Notes under the pieces: generated by a model
What the model was told of the DNA's origin: nothing
What the model saw: the letters and a program-made list of their open reading frames with translations, nothing else
Databases searched by the model: none
DNA from: an uncultured Prevotella sp.
GTDB lineage: Bacteria > Bacteroidota > Bacteroidia > Bacteroidales > Bacteroidaceae
Length of the DNA: 10,188 nucleotides
Direction of reading: 5' to 3'
Assembly (NCBI GenBank): GCA_900550635.1
Contig: URSZ01000089.1
Coordinates: 1 to 10,188, forward strand
In this document: positions 1 to 5,110 of the stretch, piece by piece
Layout: every line of letters begins with the position of its first letter
How positions within the stretch are numbered: position 1 is the stretch's first letter
Position numbers and translations under genes: made by a program

Positions 1-285
1 AGCGCTCTGTTGGCGCGCTCCAGTTTGCGGCGTTCCGGCTGAAACGCTTCGATCCGTCCAGCAAGCTGTTTCTTGCGATCTTCCAGCGTGGCCAGTTCCG
101 CCTGAAGGGTGCGGATGCCTTCCAGCCAGAGCAGGGCCTGCTGCGTCCGGTCGGACCGCCGGGCCGCTTCAGATGCCTGTTCAATCAAGGCTGCGAGTTC
201 CGTATGCAGGCGTTGTTCCTCCGCTTCCTCAAGGAGGTGGATGCCCGCCAACTCCGCTTCCAGCGTTTCGAGTCTGTCGCGTTCG
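1..285 (-). CDS. Fragment of a coiled-coil protein, SbcC/SMC-like, probably foreign to this contig
   Basis: The minus strand is open from about 290 to the left edge with no start or stop. It reads as an uninterrupted heptad-like helix rich in Leu, Glu, Gln, Arg and Ala, for example ERDRLETLEAELAGIHLLEE followed by QALLWLEGIRTLQAELATLE. That composition is typical of the long coiled-coil arms of SbcC/Rad50- or SMC-type ATPases. No Walker motif lies in the window, so the family call is an inference. GC is about 63% over bases 1-240, against about 48% over 301-540. The plus strand is also open here, but its product is Phe/Arg-rich, as expected for the antisense of a Glu/Leu coiled coil. It ends abruptly where DUF1015 homology begins. 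Confidence 0.5.
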
Positions 286-1355
286 AGCACGACCCGCGCG
301 TGTACGACAAGGCGGTAGAGAACTTCCGGATGTTCCAGGAAAAAGGCTGGCTCGTTCAGGATGAAAAGGAGAACTATTACCTTTATTCGCAGACAATGAA
401 CGGCAAGACGCAATACGGAATCGTTCTGTGCGCTTCGGTGGACGATTACATGAACGGAGTAATAAAAAAGCATGAGCTTACCCGCCGCGACAAGGAAGAA
501 GACCGGATGAAGCACGTTCGCGCAACAAACGCAAATATGGAGCCGGTGTTCCTTGCTTATCCCGACGATGACGTACTCGACGGAATTATTTCGAAGTATT
601 CGTCACAAAGCCCGGTGTACGACTTTGTAGCCCCGATAGACGGCTTTGTACATAAATTCTGGGTTATTTCGGATGATAAGGACAAGGAAACAGTAACAGA
701 GCGCTTTGCTGCCATACCCGCGCTTTACATAGCCGACGGCCATCACCGCAGCGCGGCAGCTGCATTGGTAGGGGCGGAAAAGGCAAAACAGGATCCCAAC
801 CGCACAGGTAAGGAAGAATACAATTTCTTTATGGCTGTTTGTTTCCCTGCAAGCCAGCTCACAATCCTTGACTATAACCGCGTGGTGCGCGATTTGAACG
901 GATTAACAGCACGCCAGTTCCTGGACGCATTGACCGACGATTTTGTGATACTCGAAAAGGGCACAGAGCCGTTCCGCCCGACGCGCCTGCATGAATTCTC
1001 CTTATATATAGGCGGGCAGTGGTATGCTTTGGAAGCCAAGGACGGTATCTACGACGAGGAAGATCCTATCGGAGTGCTTGATGTCGATATATCATCGCGC
1101 CTTATTCTCGATAAAATATTGGGCATAAAAGACCTGCGCTCGTCCGACCGTATAGACTTCGTGGGAGGTTTGCGTGGATTGGGCGAACTGAAACGCCGTG
1201 TCGATTCGGGTGAAATGAAAATGGCGCTGGCTTTGTATCCGGTTACAATGGACCAGATAATGAACATTGCCGACCAGGGAAAAATCATGCCGCCAAAGGC
1301 CACATGGTTCGAGCCCAAGTTGCGCAGCGGTCTTGTGGTGCATAAATTGAGTTGA
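204..1355 (+). CDS. DUF1015 family protein, N-terminus replaced at the junction
   Basis: Recognised from its body: EHDPRVYDKAVENF, QTMNGKTQYG, ADGHHRSAAA (about residues 177-186), RVVRDLNGL and IDFVGGLRGLGEL are features of the DUF1015 family, whose biochemical role is unproven. In many Bacteroidales the gene lies beside serC and serA, suggesting a link to serine metabolism; those genes are not in this window. The reading frame is open to the left edge and the first ATG is at 204. True homology, however, begins only at about 285 (residue 28 from that ATG). Residues 1-27 and everything upstream are antisense to a foreign coiled coil. The original start and first 55-60 codons are therefore missing and the annotated start is nominal. 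The C-terminus, ending PKLRSGLVVHKLS, looks complete. A short hairpin and repeat copy A follow the stop. Confidence 0.85.
   Translation: MQALFLRFLKEVDARQLRFQRFESVAFEHDPRVYDKAVENFRMFQEKGWLVQDEKENYYLYSQTMNGKTQYGIVLCASVDDYMNGVIKKHELTRRDKEEDRMKHVRATNANMEPVFLAYPDDDVLDGIISKYSSQSPVYDFVAPIDGFVHKFWVISDDKDKETVTERFAAIPALYIADGHHRSAAAALVGAEKAKQDPNRTGKEEYNFFMAVCFPASQLTILDYNRVVRDLNGLTARQFLDALTDDFVILEKGTEPFRPTRLHEFSLYIGGQWYALEAKDGIYDEEDPIGVLDVDISSRLILDKILGIKDLRSSDRIDFVGGLRGLGELKRRVDSGEMKMALALYPVTMDQIMNIADQGKIMPPKATWFEPKLRSGLVVHKLS
276..290. other. Junction between unrelated sequences (chimeric join or rearrangement)
   Basis: Left of this point the convincing coding signal is a GC-rich coiled coil on the minus strand. 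Right of it the plus strand encodes a well-conserved DUF1015 protein starting in mid-domain at EHDPRVYDK. Family members in Bacteroidales normally carry roughly 55-60 more residues before this motif, and these are absent. The change in GC content, coding strand and homology coincide within about 15 bases. No insertion-sequence end, target duplication or tRNA is visible at the join, so an assembly chimera is the simplest explanation. Confidence 0.6.
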
Positions 1356-1363
1356 TTTCCCGA

Positions 1364-1379
1364 AACCCAATTATGGGTT
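1364..1379. other. Small hairpin after the DUF1015 stop
   Basis: AACCCA (1364-1369) pairs with TGGGTT (1374-1379) around a 4-base loop, nine bases after the stop. No T-run follows directly, so it is a weak terminator on its own. It may act with repeat copy A just downstream, or as a stabilising 3' stem. Confidence 0.3.
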
Positions 1380-1395
1380 GGGAGGAAAGAAAACT

Positions 1396-1455
1396 TATCT
1401 CTGAGATAATTTGAAATATGTCTGACATAATTTAAAATATGTCAGACATATTTTT
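1396..1455. repeat. 21-bp-phased palindrome repeat, copy A
   Basis: Three 13-bp perfect dyads begin at 1396 (TATCTCTGAGATA), 1417 (TATGTCTGACATA) and 1438 (TATGTCAGACATA). The pitch is exactly 21 bp and the spacers are 8 bp (ATTTGAAA, ATTTAAAA). The second and third units are reverse complements of each other, so 1414-1453 is one 40-base palindrome with 19 of 20 positions paired, followed by more T (T-run 1451-1455). It sits between the convergent ends of the DUF1015 gene and the lipoprotein gene. It could be a bidirectional terminator or an array of protein-binding dyads on one helix face; the sequence does not decide. Confidence 0.85.
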
Positions 1456-1499
1456 GCACCTCGTTTTCCGTGGGCTGCATAATGGCTACACAAAAAGCA

Positions 1500-1539
1500 A
1501 ACCGCACAACTGCGGATGTTCTGCTCAGGTTGTACGGTT
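1500..1539. terminator. Possible terminator hairpin between convergent genes
   Basis: AACCGCACAAC (1500-1510) pairs with GTTGTACGGTT (1529-1539) with one mismatch and an 18-base loop. A T5 run lies at about 1550-1554 on the plus strand. The position, between the convergent DUF1015 and lipoprotein genes, fits transcription termination. The long loop and distant T-run make this moderate at best. Confidence 0.35.
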
Positions 1540-1564
1540 GGGTTCAGTGTTTTTGGTGAAAGAT

Positions 1565-1987
1565 CTACTTGCTGTATTCTTCTTTCCTTATTGTTACGCT
1601 TAAAAGTTGCTTACGTGTAGACTTTGACGTGTAGATGTACCGGAAACTTATTCCTTCGCTTTTCGGGCGTTTCAGTTCCACGGAGTTCGTTATCGAACTA
1701 AGTAATTGTTCGCGGAACAAACTCTCGTTGTTCTTAATCAACTTGGCGTCGTCAATTTTGCCGCTGAGTGTGTAATAATAGTTCAGGCAGCGTAATGAAG
1801 GCGTATAAGTCATGCTGTCGAGCACAATGCCTTCGGCTATGCGCTGGGGGCATTGTTTTTCGGTAAATTCCTGCGCCTGTTGTGCGCATTGCTCGTCGAA
1901 CGAGGCTTGTTTGCACGAAGTTGTTCCTAATGTTATTGCAAGTGCAAACGCTATTAATATTCGGTTGTGGTGGCGTAAAATATTCAT
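1565..1987 (-). CDS. Small predicted lipoprotein, last gene of the YtxH/holin operon
   Basis: This 140-residue protein is of unknown family. It begins MNILRHHNRILIAFALAITL and ends its signal sequence at GTTSC, a lipobox with the lipidated cysteine at residue 25; it should be exported and anchored to a membrane. The mature part has three further cysteines (34, 46, 67) that could form disulfides, then a mixed, polar C-terminal half with several Ser and Lys residues. Its ATG (1987-1985) overlaps the TGA of the preceding gene in an ATGA arrangement, so it is translationally coupled as the fourth gene of the operon. The three cysteines in a small envelope protein suggest a folded periplasmic domain, but I assign no function. 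Confidence 0.7.
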   Translation of the reverse strand: MNILRHHNRILIAFALAITLGTTSCKQASFDEQCAQQAQEFTEKQCPQRIAEGIVLDSMTYTPSLRCLNYYYTLSGKIDDAKLIKNNESLFREQLLSSITNSVELKRPKSEGISFRYIYTSKSTRKQLLSVTIRKEEYSK

Positions 1988-2235
1988 CTGCGTATCCTGA
2001 GCCCCCTTATCTTTCTTATTATTTTAGCGCCGAGCATAACTCCGTCGTATATTGCTATGATACGGTCGATGTTGCCGGCAAAAAGTTCCAGTTTGCTGTT
2101 TGCTTTCGGCGGTTCGAACAGCAGCCGCATTTTGCGTTTTATGTTCTCACCGCTTTTGCGTACATCTTCAAGGGCCTTGTTGCGTTGCTCGATGACATCT
2201 TCGAGTGTGTATTTTTGAATTTCCCTGTTGTTCAT
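1984..2235 (-). CDS. Small basic hypothetical protein, third gene of the YtxH/holin operon
   Basis: This 83-residue protein has no signal peptide or obvious membrane segment. The N-terminal half (about residues 5-45) is strongly charged and likely helical (KYTLEDVIEQRNKALEDVRK). The C-terminus is very basic, ending KIIRKIRGLRIRR. The start lies one base after the stop of the holin-like gene, and the stop overlaps the next start by four bases, so it is firmly within the operon. By position and character it resembles YqjK, the small basic partner of YqjD and YqjE in E. coli. That is an analogy of gene order and properties, not demonstrated homology. Confidence 0.7.
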   Translation of the reverse strand: MNNREIQKYTLEDVIEQRNKALEDVRKSGENIKRKMRLLFEPPKANSKLELFAGNIDRIIAIYDGVMLGAKIIRKIRGLRIRR

Positions 2236-2236
2236 G

Positions 2237-2593
2237 TCATTCTTTTTTAAGGAAAAGTTCGCAAAGGAAATTCGTAACTGGCCGCGTTATCCACCGTTTG
2301 CGGTTTATGTAAATAATAATTGCAACCAGCATGAAGAACAGCGATACCGACGCAAAGCCCACGGTAAGGCTGCCTGTCTGGTCGCCTATGAAAGTAGCGG
2401 CGCATAACGCAAGCATAATCACCACGACCGCTCCTATCAGGAACAGTACAACACCTAATATCAGCGCGGCGAGCAATATTATTAGCTTGGATACGAATTC
2501 GAGTGATACAAACCTTTTTTGGAGCTCAAAATACCTTTTAATTTCGGTAATGAGCTCCTCAAAGGTTCGTATGTTTTTGTTCGAAGAGAACAT
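2237..2593 (-). CDS. Holin-like inner-membrane protein (YqjE / Phage_holin_3_6 type)
   Basis: The protein has 118 residues from the ATG at 2593. A longer frame reaches 2683, but its first 30 residues are low-complexity and overlap the upstream gene, whereas MFSSNKNIRTFEELITEIKR matches how the family begins. An amphipathic N-terminal helix (about residues 8-33) precedes two hydrophobic stretches, about 36-68 (possibly a long or re-entrant segment) and 76-96, then a basic tail ending LFLKKE. This architecture is that of the cellular holin-like YqjE family, which is not tied to phage here. It starts 19 bases after the YtxH gene and is followed after one base by the next start. The likely role is in the inner membrane, possibly in envelope stress; function is unproven. 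Confidence 0.75.
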   Translation of the reverse strand: MFSSNKNIRTFEELITEIKRYFELQKRFVSLEFVSKLIILLAALILGVVLFLIGAVVVIMLALCAATFIGDQTGSLTVGFASVSLFFMLVAIIIYINRKRWITRPVTNFLCELFLKKE

Positions 2594-2612
2594 TGCTTGA
2601 CTGCAGGTCTGT

Positions 2613-2822
2613 TTAGTCGTTTGAGTCAGATTTGAGCTCGTCGGCAATGTCGTCAACAAGTTCTTCCATCTCTTTCCTGTCAAGCTTTATTCCGCGTTTG
2701 CGGAGAGCGTCGATAATGCGTTCGCGGGTGTCCGACCCTTTTTCGGGTGCGAATAATATACCACATGCTGCCCCTACGGCTGCTCCGCCTAAAAATGCTG
2801 CTAAAATGCTAAGTCCTTTCAT
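2613..2822 (-). CDS. YtxH domain protein, first gene of a four-gene operon
   Basis: This 69-residue protein has a Gly/Ala-rich N-terminal membrane segment (residues 4-24, with GGAAVGAACGILFAP), the following EKGSDTRERI typical of the YtxH family, and a charged helical tail ending DELKSDSND. YtxH proteins are small, stress-associated membrane proteins in Firmicutes and Bacteroidota; the mechanism is unclear. Its ATG at 2822 is about 30 bases from a TAnnTTTG promoter element on the minus strand. Three genes follow at 19, 1 and -4 bases. The order YtxH (a glycine-rich membrane anchor comparable to YqjD), YqjE-like, small basic protein echoes the E. coli yqjDEK cluster. Confidence 0.85.
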   Translation of the reverse strand: MKGLSILAAFLGGAAVGAACGILFAPEKGSDTRERIIDALRKRGIKLDRKEMEELVDDIADELKSDSND

Positions 2823-2854
2823 TGTTTTATGGTTTTAATGGTTGTATCTATCGC

Positions 2855-2862
2855 CAAATATA
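2855..2862 (-). promoter_or_regulatory. -7 element of the YtxH operon promoter
   Basis: On the minus strand this reads TATATTTG, an exact match to the Bacteroidota primary-sigma -7 element TAnnTTTG. It lies 32 bases before the YtxH start codon. No clear TTTG is found 19-21 bases further upstream, so the -33 half is weak. Confidence 0.5.
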
Positions 2863-2978
2863 GGCAAAATCCCGGTATTATATGCTGTTTTGTGCGGCTT
2901 ACTTAGATTTTTTTGTGAGGAAAACCATTTTTTTAATATTCTTTATGGGCAAATTCCTTTTAACTGTTTCAAAAGTCG

Positions 2979-2986
2979 TAACTTTG
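2979..2986 (+). promoter_or_regulatory. -7 element of the SPOR lipoprotein promoter
   Basis: TAACTTTG matches TAnnTTTG and lies about 50 bases before the ATG at 3038, leaving a leader of roughly 45 bases. The expected -33 position holds only a T-rich stretch (CCTTTTAA), not an exact TTTG. Together with the minus-strand element at 2855-2862 it makes 2823-3037 a divergent promoter region. Confidence 0.5.
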
Positions 2987-3037
2987 TTGCTGTAACAACA
3001 AACGAGTTAATAAATCAAGTAACTATCACCCGACATT

Positions 3038-3529
3038 ATGAAAAAAATTGTAACCTTAGGTTTAGGTTTATGTGTAGCGGTAGCTTTCACATCTTGCAAA
3101 TCACAGGAATCGGCTTACAAGAAAGCTTATGAAAAGGCAAAACAGCAGCAGGCGGCAGAACAGCAGCAGCCTACCACGACAACGCAGGTAGCGGTTGCTC
3201 CGGTTCAGACCACCACCACGACTCCCGTTCAGACTACTACAACGCCAACCACGGTGACGGATGCCAATGTGCGCACCGAAAGCGTGCAGCTTGTTGACGG
3301 CGTAGGCTTGAAAGCGTACAGTGTGGTTTGCGGCAGCTTCTCGCTCAAATCGAACGCACAAGGCCTGCAGCAACGTTTGAAGAACCAGGGATATGCTGCA
3401 CAGATTGCTTACAACGGCAAGTTGTACCGTGTTGTGGCTTCCACGTTCGACGACCGTGCTTCGGCTGCTACTTCGCGCAACAAACTCCGCGAAACGTATC
3501 CCGACGCTTGGCTGCTTTACAACAAGTAA
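3038..3529 (+). CDS. SPOR-domain lipoprotein
   Basis: This 163-residue lipoprotein has signal peptide MKKIVTLGLGLCVAVAFTSC with the lipidated cysteine at residue 20. A short charged helix (SQESAYKKAYEKAKQQQ, 22-38) follows, then a Gln- and Thr/Pro-rich flexible linker (about 39-75) and a C-terminal SPOR domain (about 91-163, starting GLKAYSVVCGSFS and ending DAWLLYNK). SPOR domains bind peptidoglycan glycan strands that lack stem peptides, commonly at division sites, so the likely role is cell-wall or division-site binding from a membrane anchor. It is transcribed alone from the divergent region and followed by a hairpin. The repetitive CAG and ACN codons in the linker could vary in length between strains. 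Confidence 0.88.
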   Translation: MKKIVTLGLGLCVAVAFTSCKSQESAYKKAYEKAKQQQAAEQQQPTTTTQVAVAPVQTTTTTPVQTTTTPTTVTDANVRTESVQLVDGVGLKAYSVVCGSFSLKSNAQGLQQRLKNQGYAAQIAYNGKLYRVVASTFDDRASAATSRNKLRETYPDAWLLYNK

Positions 3530-3556
3530 TACCTGAGCCGGATTTAAATAATAAGG

Positions 3557-3599
3557 AAGCGGTTGCTTGTCCTGTGGATAACGGGATTAGCAGCCGCTT
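3557..3599 (+). terminator. Probable terminator of the SPOR gene
   Basis: AAGCGGTTGCT (3557-3567) pairs with AGCAGCCGCTT (3589-3599) over 11 positions including one G-U, 27 bases after the stop. The loop is 21 bases and only a short T-rich run (TCACCTTTAA) follows, so efficiency is uncertain. Confidence 0.45.
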
Positions 3600-3713
3600 T
3601 CACCTTTAAGCGTGCGGAACGTTCCTGCGCCTGTTGCGGCGTGCTAATACGGCCATCCGTATTTGTCGGCCTTTTTAGGGGCAAAACCGGCGGGGTTTTC
3701 ATGCGGCTGAAAA

Positions 3714-3774
3714 TATGTCTGAGATATTTTAAAATACAAGGCACATATTTCAAAATATGTCAGACATATTTTTT
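3714..3774. repeat. 21-bp-phased palindrome repeat, copy B
   Basis: Units begin at 3714 (TATGTCTGAGATA), 3735 (TACAAGGCACATA) and 3756 (TATGTCAGACATA), again at an exact 21-bp pitch with 8-bp spacers TTTTAAAA and TTTCAAAA, then T6 (3769-3774). The last unit is a perfect dyad, the first has one arm mismatch, and the middle unit is not a dyad. Bases 3721-3773 match the reverse complement of copy C (9873-9925) at 49 of 53 positions, including the odd middle unit. It lies between two plus-strand genes, SPOR and ruvX. Confidence 0.85.
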
Positions 3775-3905
3775 CTTTGCTCCGATAGGGGTATAATTTA
3801 CTGAAAATGAGTTTTCACTTTTTTGTATCCCGAAAGCGTGTTTTCGTTACACTTTTTTTCTTGCTCCAAATGTCCGTTTTGCGGTTGGGAATCCTTTTTG
3901 CAAGT

Positions 3906-3956
3906 CCCGTTATCGGGTCCGCCATTCCGGCGGGGCAGGGTGGCGGTATGTCCGCC
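3906..3956. other. GC-rich cluster of three hairpins upstream of ruvX
   Basis: CCCG-TTAT-CGGG (3906-3917) is followed by CCGCC-ATTCC-GGCGG (3919-3933) and GGCGG-TATGT-CCGCC (3942-3956). The last two stems are mutually complementary, so alternative pairings are possible. The cluster is a GC-rich island in an AT-rich gap and ends 24 bases before the ruvX promoter. It may be a 3' structure of an upstream transcript; no known RNA family is recognised. Confidence 0.4.
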
Positions 3957-3979
3957 CGGTAAAAAATGAGGCTGCTTGC

Positions 3980-4010
3980 TTTGCTTTGCAGCGGGCTTTT
4001 GTTATCTTTG
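3980..4010 (+). promoter_or_regulatory. Promoter of ruvX-def-TPR
   Basis: TTTG at 3980-3983 and TATCTTTG at 4003-4010 are separated by 19 bases, an exact match to the Bacteroidota TTTG-N19-21-TAnnTTTG promoter. Transcription should begin near 4017, only about nine bases before the ruvX ATG at 4026. This excludes an upstream in-frame ATG at 3966. Confidence 0.7.
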
Positions 4011-4025
4011 CACAACTCTTTCATG

Positions 4026-4436
4026 ATGGGAAGAATAATGTCCATAGACTACGGGCTTCGCCGCTCCGGCGTGGCAGTGAGCGACCCCCTGCAGATAGTG
4101 GCAGGAGGGCTGGATACTGTGGAAACACGTTTGCTTATCGACTTTATAGTGAAATATACTGCGGCGGAGGACGTGGAACGTATAGTTGTTGGCCTGCCTG
4201 TGCAGAACGACGGCACACCGTCGGAAAATGCAGCGCGTGTGCGCTCGTTTGTGGGCGCTTTGAAGAAAAAAGTAACTATACCCGTTGAGTTCTATGACGA
4301 GCGCTTTACTTCGGTGCTGGCCCATAAGGCAATGCTTGCCGGCGGCTTACACAAGATGGCGCGGCGCGACAAAGCCTTGGTAGACAAGATAAGCGCTACC
4401 ATAATCCTGCAATCATACATGGAATCGCGCAGGTGA
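4026..4436 (+). CDS. ruvX: Putative pre-16S rRNA nuclease / Holliday junction resolvase-like YqgF
   Basis: RuvX/YqgF is an RNase H-fold nuclease implicated in 16S rRNA 5'-end maturation and described as a Holliday-junction resolvase homolog. From the ATG at 4026 the protein has 136 residues, normal for the family, and begins MGRIMSIDYG with the catalytic Asp at residue 8. VVGLP (54-58), DERFTS (91-96) and VDKISATIILQ with Asp120 complete the expected active site. A frame extension to 3966 lies before the promoter and lacks family similarity; ATGs at 4023 and 4038 are alternatives, but MGRI matches the usual N-terminus. It is the first gene of a unit with def (31 bases downstream) and the TPR gene. 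Confidence 0.92.
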   Translation: MGRIMSIDYGLRRSGVAVSDPLQIVAGGLDTVETRLLIDFIVKYTAAEDVERIVVGLPVQNDGTPSENAARVRSFVGALKKKVTIPVEFYDERFTSVLAHKAMLAGGLHKMARRDKALVDKISATIILQSYMESRR

Positions 4437-4467
4437 TATTCCGACGAAAAAACAATAGACAAAGATA

Positions 4468-5037
4468 ATGAAATTACCTATTTGCATTTATGGCGACCCG
4501 GTGCTACGCAAAACCGCGGTTGATATAACGCCCGATTATCCAGAACTGCCTAAGCTGATAGCCGACATGTTCGAAACTTTGACTTATGCCGACGGTGTGG
4601 GGCTGGCTGCCCCGCAGATAGGGCTCTCGATTCGGGTGGTTGTCATCGACCTTACGGAACTGGCCGACGATTACCCTGAGTACAAGGACTTTAAGAAAAC
4701 CTATATCAACGCACACATCCTTGAAACGAGCGAAGACAAGGTTTCTATGGAAGAGGGCTGCCTGAGCATTCCCGGTATCCACGAGAAGGTCTCGCGCCCA
4801 AAACGTGTGAAAGTGCGTTATATGGATGAAAATTTCACCGAGCACGAAGAATGGGCCGACGGTTTCCTGGCCAGGGTAATGCAGCATGAGTTCTCCCACC
4901 TCGAGGGAATGATGTTCGTTGATTCGGTGTCGCCTTTGAGGAAACAGATGATTTCGAGGAAGCTCGCGGCCATTGCGCGTGGAAAGTTCAGCTGCCAGTA
5001 CAAGACCAAGCAGCGCACCGGCGGACATAAGGCATAG
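4468..5037 (+). CDS. def: Peptide deformylase
   Basis: Removes the formyl group from the initiator methionine of new proteins in the cytoplasm, using a metal ion (usually Fe2+). The 189-residue protein shows all three family motifs: GVGLAAPQ (43-50), EGCLS with metal ligand Cys98 (96-100), and QHEFSHLEG (139-147) with ligands His140 and His144 and catalytic Glu141. The third motif carries Ser at 143, where Asp is usual (HEYDHLEG); HExxH itself is intact, so activity is expected. The C-terminus (SPLRKQMISRKLAAIARGKF) has the extended form seen in Bacteroidales. It follows ruvX by 31 bases and precedes the TPR gene by 73, consistent with one transcript. Confidence 0.96.
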   Translation: MKLPICIYGDPVLRKTAVDITPDYPELPKLIADMFETLTYADGVGLAAPQIGLSIRVVVIDLTELADDYPEYKDFKKTYINAHILETSEDKVSMEEGCLSIPGIHEKVSRPKRVKVRYMDENFTEHEEWADGFLARVMQHEFSHLEGMMFVDSVSPLRKQMISRKLAAIARGKFSCQYKTKQRTGGHKA

Positions 5038-5110
5038 GTGCCGTTCCTGCCGCTGCGGCTTTACGAACCCAGAATGTTTTGCAAGAACCAAATGTAACCA
5101 TAGTTCTTTT

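Larger units (their letters stand above)
3530..3979. other. 450-base noncoding stretch with many hairpins between the SPOR gene and ruvX
   Basis: No convincing gene is seen on either strand; the short open frames run through repeats and lack family features. The stretch holds, in order: a terminator-like stem (3557-3599); a perfect 7-bp stem with CCAT loop (AATACGG 3646-3652, CCGTATT 3657-3663); a 6-bp stem (AAAACC 3683-3688, GGTTTT 3693-3698); repeat copy B (3714-3774); and a GC-rich hairpin cluster (3906-3956). Confidence 0.6.

Noticed and set aside
2237..2593. Prophage remnant suggested by the holin-like gene
   Set aside because: No endolysin, structural or integrase genes are nearby; the gene sits in a YtxH operon typical of cellular YqjE-like proteins.
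2594..2683. Thirty-residue N-terminal extension of the holin-like protein
   Set aside because: It overlaps the end of the YtxH gene, is Thr/Ser/Gln-rich without family similarity, and the ATG at 2593 gives the expected length.
3563..3796. Possible 77-residue plus-strand protein in the SPOR-ruvX gap
   Set aside because: It runs through hairpins and repeat copy B, has an Arg/Cys/Phe-rich composition without family features, and no promoter or leader.
3815..4045. Possible 76-residue minus-strand protein overlapping the ruvX start
   Set aside because: It is antisense to the ruvX promoter and N-terminus and crosses the GC-rich hairpin cluster; no recognisable domain.
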